From NCBI GenBank assembly GCA_964429195.1, contig CAYSBC010000040.1:1-18093 (forward strand): a DNA stretch of 18,093 nt. Reading direction: 5' to 3'. Under the pieces are notes generated by a model that saw nothing but the letters and a program-made list of their open reading frames with translations, had not been told where the DNA came from and did not search any database. Positions 14,509 to 18,093 of this stretch are shown in pieces; position 1 is the first letter of the stretch, and each line of letters begins with the position of its first letter. Origin of the DNA: JBBAFM01 sp041655415 (GTDB taxonomy: Bacteria; Bacillota; Clostridia; Peptostreptococcales; JAAYPU01). The position numbers and the translations under genes are program-made.

Positions 14509-16013
14509 GATTAAAAGACATGCTCTATGTTTCACTTAATAATAAAGATTATTTTTATGAGATACAAGAATTGATAAAACTATTTGTAAAACCGTCTGAT
14601 TTTTTATTGGTCAGTGGTCATAAGGAAAATGAATCATCTGAAGAAGAGTTCCGTGAAGGCATTGTCTATCTTTATATCCATATAGACTTAGAAGTTAAGC
14701 CGGAAATCAATGTAGTCTTGAAAAGCAAGAATAAAGATGAGAAATCCTGCGCTACTTTAGGATTACTTGGGAAGGGTAGCTTTAATAAAAAACAGGTTAA
14801 AGATACCCTGAAAAGAAGTCTTTTGTCTGTATTATCAAAGCATTATCAATATAATCCACCCTGGGGAATATTAACAGGAGTAAGACCATCTAAAATTGTC
14901 AATGAGATGTTTGATCAAGGTGCAAGCGAAGCTTCTATTATCCAACAATTAAGAAGTTATTATGTGATACAAGCTGAAAAAATAGAATTACTTTTAAATG
15001 TCGCTCAAAAAGAAAGGGGAATTCTTCAAGATTCCCTTGAGAATTCTGTAAGCCTCTATATTGGCATTCCCTTTTGTCCGAGTCGGTGCATCTATTGTTC
15101 CTTTACGTCCTATATCGGCGATGAAGCGAAAATGGATGGTTATCTAAAAGCTTTAATAAAAGAAATTCAATATGCGGGACAAGAAGTCCAAAGAACTAGC
15201 AAAACAGTAGAAAGTATCTATATAGGGGGTGGAACGCCTACTTCTTTGTATGCCCATCAACTGGATGCTTTGCTTTTCCATATTCAAAATAGTTTTGATA
15301 CACGGCTTTTGAAAGAATACACGGTTGAATGCGGTAGGCCGGATACCATAACAAAAGAAAAACTGATGATTTTAAAAAAATACAATGTGGATAGAATAAG
15401 CATTAATCCTCAAACAATGAAGAATGAAACCCTTCAGATGATTGGCAGAAAACATGATGCTGAAGATATAAAAGAAGCATTTCGATGTGCAAAAGAAATA
15501 GGTTTCAAATCCATCAATGCTGATTTGATTGCCGGGCTGCCTGGAGAAAAACCTGAAGATTTCAAAAAATCTCTTGAGGAAGTCATTCAGCTTGATCCTG
15601 AAAACATAACGTTACACACCTTAGCCATTAAAAAGGCTTCTGAATTAAGGCACTCGTTGGAAAAGCATGAAGGCGATGATAATGAGGAAAATGTTAAGGA
15701 AATGCTTCGTATAGGAGCGGAACTTTTAAAAGATAAAGGGTATGAACCCTACTATATGTACCGCCAAAAGTATATTTCTGCTAACCTTGAGAATGTGGGC
15801 TATGCTAAGCCGTCATTCCAAAGTTTTTATAATATTATGATGATTGAAGAAAAACAAAGTATTCTGGCCTTAGGTGCGGGAGCAGTCTCTAAGATATTTT
15901 ATAAAAATGAAAATAGATTTGAGCGCATTGCCAACGTATCCAATTATGAAATTTATCAAGAAAGAATAGACGATATGATTGAGAAAAAGAAAAGTATATT
16001 TTTCAATTATTGA
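14505..16013 (+). CDS. hemZ: Radical SAM HemZ (coproporphyrinogen III dehydrogenase-like)
   Basis: HemZ is a HemN-related radical SAM protein annotated as an oxygen-independent coproporphyrinogen III oxidase in Bacillus. Its chemistry in organisms without full heme synthesis is uncertain, and heme genes are not visible here. At 502 aa it has the HemZ-typical N-terminal extension of about 180 residues, with PPWGILTGVRPSKI (118-131), before the radical SAM core. The core shows YIGIPFCPSRCIYCSFTSY with C191, C195 and C198 (CX3CX2C), GGGTPTS (240-246) and the VECGRPDTIT segment. The C terminus contains MYRQKYISANLENVGY, a HemN-family feature. It starts within the MBL gene stop; its own stop overlaps the -35 of the hisS promoter. 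Confidence 0.92.
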   Translation: MRLKDMLYVSLNNKDYFYEIQELIKLFVKPSDFLLVSGHKENESSEEEFREGIVYLYIHIDLEVKPEINVVLKSKNKDEKSCATLGLLGKGSFNKKQVKDTLKRSLLSVLSKHYQYNPPWGILTGVRPSKIVNEMFDQGASEASIIQQLRSYYVIQAEKIELLLNVAQKERGILQDSLENSVSLYIGIPFCPSRCIYCSFTSYIGDEAKMDGYLKALIKEIQYAGQEVQRTSKTVESIYIGGGTPTSLYAHQLDALLFHIQNSFDTRLLKEYTVECGRPDTITKEKLMILKKYNVDRISINPQTMKNETLQMIGRKHDAEDIKEAFRCAKEIGFKSINADLIAGLPGEKPEDFKKSLEEVIQLDPENITLHTLAIKKASELRHSLEKHEGDDNEENVKEMLRIGAELLKDKGYEPYYMYRQKYISANLENVGYAKPSFQSFYNIMMIEEKQSILALGAGAVSKIFYKNENRFERIANVSNYEIYQERIDDMIEKKKSIFFNY

Positions 16014-16038
16014 CAGCAAAAATCTAAATACATATAAT
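16010..16038 (+). promoter_or_regulatory. Perfect consensus sigma-A promoter of hisS-aspS
   Basis: TTGACA (16010-16015) and TATAAT (16033-16038) match consensus at every base and stand 17 bases apart. The -35 includes the hemZ stop codon TGA (16011-16013). Transcription would start near 16045, leaving a leader of about 60 bases. That is too short for a T-box, and no T-box sequence was seen, so the synthetase genes appear constitutive. Confidence 0.88.
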
Positions 16039-16107
16039 GAGATAAAGAATACCTGAGGGCGGATTACAATTAAATAAGATGTTTTACAAAAGAATAGGAG
16101 AATTATT

Positions 16108-17391
16108 ATGTTGACAAAAGCACCTAGGGGGACACGTGATATTTTACCTGACGAAAGCGGTAAATGGAATTATGTTGAAACGAAGTTCAAAGAAATCTGT
16201 AGGCGATACGGCTTTTTTGAGGTGAGAACACCTACATTCGAGCACACAGAACTTTTTAAAAGAAGTGTAGGGGACACAACGGATATTGTAGAAAAACAGA
16301 TGTATTCTTTTGATGATAATGGAGGAAGAAACATTACACTTAAGCCGGAAGGAACAGCCGGTGTTGCCAGAGCCTATATCGAAAATAAAATGTATACAGG
16401 GACTCAACCTGTTAAACTTTTTTATATCACACCATGTTTCAGATATGAAAGACCACAAGCCGGTAGGCTCCGTGAATTTCATCAATTTGGCATAGAAGCC
16501 TTTGGAGCGTCCAGCCCTTTAGTCGATGCGGAGGTCATAGGCGTAGCCATGGATTTCTTCTCAGATTTAGGTATCAAAAATCTAGAGCTTCGAATGAATA
16601 GTGTCGGTTGTCCAACATGCAGAAAGGCTTATCGGGAAAAACTACAAGAGTATCTCAGGGATAAATTAAATAGTTTATGTGAAACATGCAAAAATCGCTT
16701 TGATCGCAATCCAATGCGTATTTTAGACTGTAAATCAGCAACCTGTCAGGAAGCTGTTCAGGATGCACCCCGAATGCTGGATTATCTTTGCGATCCATGC
16801 AGAGAGGATTTTGAAAGCTTAAAAGGTTTTTTGGATCAGATGGATATCGAGTATACTGTTGACCCGGATATTGTTAGGGGCCTCGATTATTACACTAAAA
16901 CTGCCTTTGAAATTGTTTCCAATCAAATAGGCGCCCAAGGAACGGTATGTGGTGGAGGACGATATGACAATCTTATCAGCCAGATGGATGGACCACCTAC
17001 ACCGGGAGTTGGATTTGGCCTCGGTATAGAACGTCTGCTATTAACCCTCGAAAAAAGCGGTATTGAAATCCCTGTCTCGAATCAGTGCGATATTTTTATT
17101 GCTTACATGGGGGAAAAGGCAAAGATTGAAGCTATTAAGCTTGTTCGAAAGTTAAGATTGGAAGGTATTTCTGCCCAGCTTGATTTATTAGATCGAAGCC
17201 TAAAGGCTCAATTAAAGTATTCTGACAAGCTGAATGCATTGATGACAGCTATTTTAGGTGAAGATGAGCTTGCAAAGGACAGTATTGTAATTAAGGATAT
17301 GCAAAAGTCGGAGCAATATACAATTAAAATGGATAAATTTATAGAAGAAGCAAAGAATTATGCTAAGAGAGGGTTAAAAAATGATTTATAA
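16108..17391 (+). CDS. hisS: Histidyl-tRNA synthetase
   Basis: This class II synthetase charges tRNA-His. At 427 aa it has the usual length. The N terminus PRGTRDILP is typical; LKPEGTAGVARAYIE (78-92) and motif 2 FRYERPQAGRLREFHQFGIE (111-130) bind ATP and histidine. The histidine-A motif RGLDYYTKTAFEIV lies at 257-270 and motif 3 GVGFGLGIERL at 300-310, and a C-terminal anticodon-binding domain follows. The insertion domain is cysteine-rich: C168/C171, C191/C194, C208/C213 and C228/C231. This suggests bound metal and is a variant I recall from other anaerobes. AGGAGAA precedes the ATG. Its last 11 bases overlap aspS, consistent with translational coupling. Confidence 0.97.
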   Translation: MLTKAPRGTRDILPDESGKWNYVETKFKEICRRYGFFEVRTPTFEHTELFKRSVGDTTDIVEKQMYSFDDNGGRNITLKPEGTAGVARAYIENKMYTGTQPVKLFYITPCFRYERPQAGRLREFHQFGIEAFGASSPLVDAEVIGVAMDFFSDLGIKNLELRMNSVGCPTCRKAYREKLQEYLRDKLNSLCETCKNRFDRNPMRILDCKSATCQEAVQDAPRMLDYLCDPCREDFESLKGFLDQMDIEYTVDPDIVRGLDYYTKTAFEIVSNQIGAQGTVCGGGRYDNLISQMDGPPTPGVGFGLGIERLLLTLEKSGIEIPVSNQCDIFIAYMGEKAKIEAIKLVRKLRLEGISAQLDLLDRSLKAQLKYSDKLNALMTAILGEDELAKDSIVIKDMQKSEQYTIKMDKFIEEAKNYAKRGLKNDL

Positions 17392-18093
17392 AAGAACAAG
17401 GATGTGCGGTACTTTAAGAAGCGAGCATATAGGAGAAGACGTTGTATTAAATGGATGGGTCCAAAGGCAAAGAAATTTAGGTGGACTGATTTTTGTTGAT
17501 TTAAGGGATAAGACAGGTATTGTACAAATTGTTTTTGATAATGAGATATCAGAAAAAGCTTTTAATATCGCCGACAGCCTTCGTAGTGAATATGTTATAG
17601 GTATTAAAGGAAAGGTTTATGCAAGGCAATCCCCAAACACGGAATTACCTACAGGGGAAATTGAAGTATTTGCTGAAGAAGTGCTCCTATACTCTGTAGC
17701 CGAAACACCACCCATTTATATCAAAGATGATGATGATGTGGGGGAAGGCTTGAGATTAAAATACCGTTATTTAGACCTCCGTAAGCAAAGAATGCAAAAC
17801 AATTTAATGTTTAGGCACCAGGTTACAAAAATTGCCCGCCAATTTTTTGACAGTGAAAATTTTACGGATGTTGAAACACCTGTGCTTGTTAAGCCTACTC
17901 CTGAAGGAGCAAGAGATTATTTGGTGCCAAGTCGAGTAAATCCTGGAAAATTTTATGCATTACCTCAATCCCCCCAAATGTATAAGCAGCTGTTAATGTT
18001 ATCGGGTGTGGATCGCTATTATCAAATAACAAAATGTTTTAGGGATGAAGATTTAAGAGCTGATCGCCAACCGGAATTTACCCAAATAGATAT
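17381..18093 (+). CDS. aspS: Aspartyl-tRNA synthetase, N-terminal 237 codons, cut by window edge
   Basis: The class II enzyme charges tRNA-Asp. The visible part begins MIYKRTRMCGTL and includes the OB-fold anticodon-binding domain (about residues 1-105, with GWVQRQRNLGGLIFVDLRD at 25-43). The catalytic domain follows with RLKYRYLDLR (125-134), motif 1 region FTDVETPVL (161-169), PTPEGARDYLVPSR (172-185) and the start of motif 2 FRDEDLRADRQPEFTQID (220-237). The ATG lies inside the last codons of hisS (11-base overlap), and the ribosome site would be GAGAGGG within hisS. Whether the enzyme is Asp-specific or also charges tRNA-Asn cannot be decided from this part. The reading frame is open to the window edge. 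Confidence 0.95.
   Translation, partial: MIYKRTRMCGTLRSEHIGEDVVLNGWVQRQRNLGGLIFVDLRDKTGIVQIVFDNEISEKAFNIADSLRSEYVIGIKGKVYARQSPNTELPTGEIEVFAEEVLLYSVAETPPIYIKDDDDVGEGLRLKYRYLDLRKQRMQNNLMFRHQVTKIARQFFDSENFTDVETPVLVKPTPEGARDYLVPSRVNPGKFYALPQSPQMYKQLLMLSGVDRYYQITKCFRDEDLRADRQPEFTQID

Noticed and set aside
16014..16107. T-box leader ahead of hisS
   Set aside because: The gap is only 94 bases, the predicted leader about 60, and no T-box consensus or specifier stem was recognised.

Overview
The window looks like the chromosome of a low-GC, anaerobic Firmicute of class Clostridia. The main evidence is gene content and order: the clostridial SCIFF peptide and its radical SAM maturase sit between yajC and secD-secF, followed by apt, a bifunctional (p)ppGpp synthetase/hydrolase, a metallo-beta-lactamase-fold hydrolase, hemZ, hisS and aspS. 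Shine-Dalgarno sites are strong and several sigma-A promoters are close to consensus. The genus cannot be named from this sequence alone.

Left part (1-5075, all on the minus strand). From right to left these are a YetF/DUF421 membrane protein (4338-5075), a three-gene MacAB-like efflux cassette (membrane-fusion protein 2934-4226, ATPase 2270-2947, FtsX-like permease 1040-2260) with a TTGACA-17-TATACT promoter, and the first 301 codons of an ABC-F translation-type ATPase (1-904) that runs off the window edge. The ABC-F gene has its own promoter, a TTG start, and a Shine-Dalgarno placed unusually far away with a hairpin in between.

Divergent intergenic region (5076-5409). It holds a perfect 11-bp tandem repeat, a 31-codon predicted one-helix membrane protein missed at usual ORF cut-offs, and an inverted repeat whose right arm contains the -35 of the yajC promoter.

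Right part (5204-18093, all on the plus strand). yajC, a small four-helix membrane protein, scfA (SCIFF precursor), scfB (radical SAM/SPASM maturase), a gamma-carbonic-anhydrase-like protein, secD and secF form a Sec-accessory/RiPP block. yajC ends in a terminator. scfA has its own very strong promoter and is followed by a second intrinsic terminator, so precursor should be made in excess over maturase. scfB, the carbonic-anhydrase-like gene and secDF are closely spaced and look co-transcribed. They lead into apt and relA (purine salvage and stringent response), then the MBL hydrolase and hemZ, which overlap by 4 bp. A perfect consensus promoter overlapping the hemZ stop codon drives hisS and aspS, which overlap by 11 bp; aspS is cut by the right edge.

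The most notable system is the SCIFF (ranthipeptide-type) locus. The family is known, but this precursor has a seventh cysteine, a GTG start and a C-terminal extension, and no peptidase or dedicated exporter is visible nearby. The tight association with YajC/SecDF and an uncharacterised small membrane protein remains functionally unexplained.
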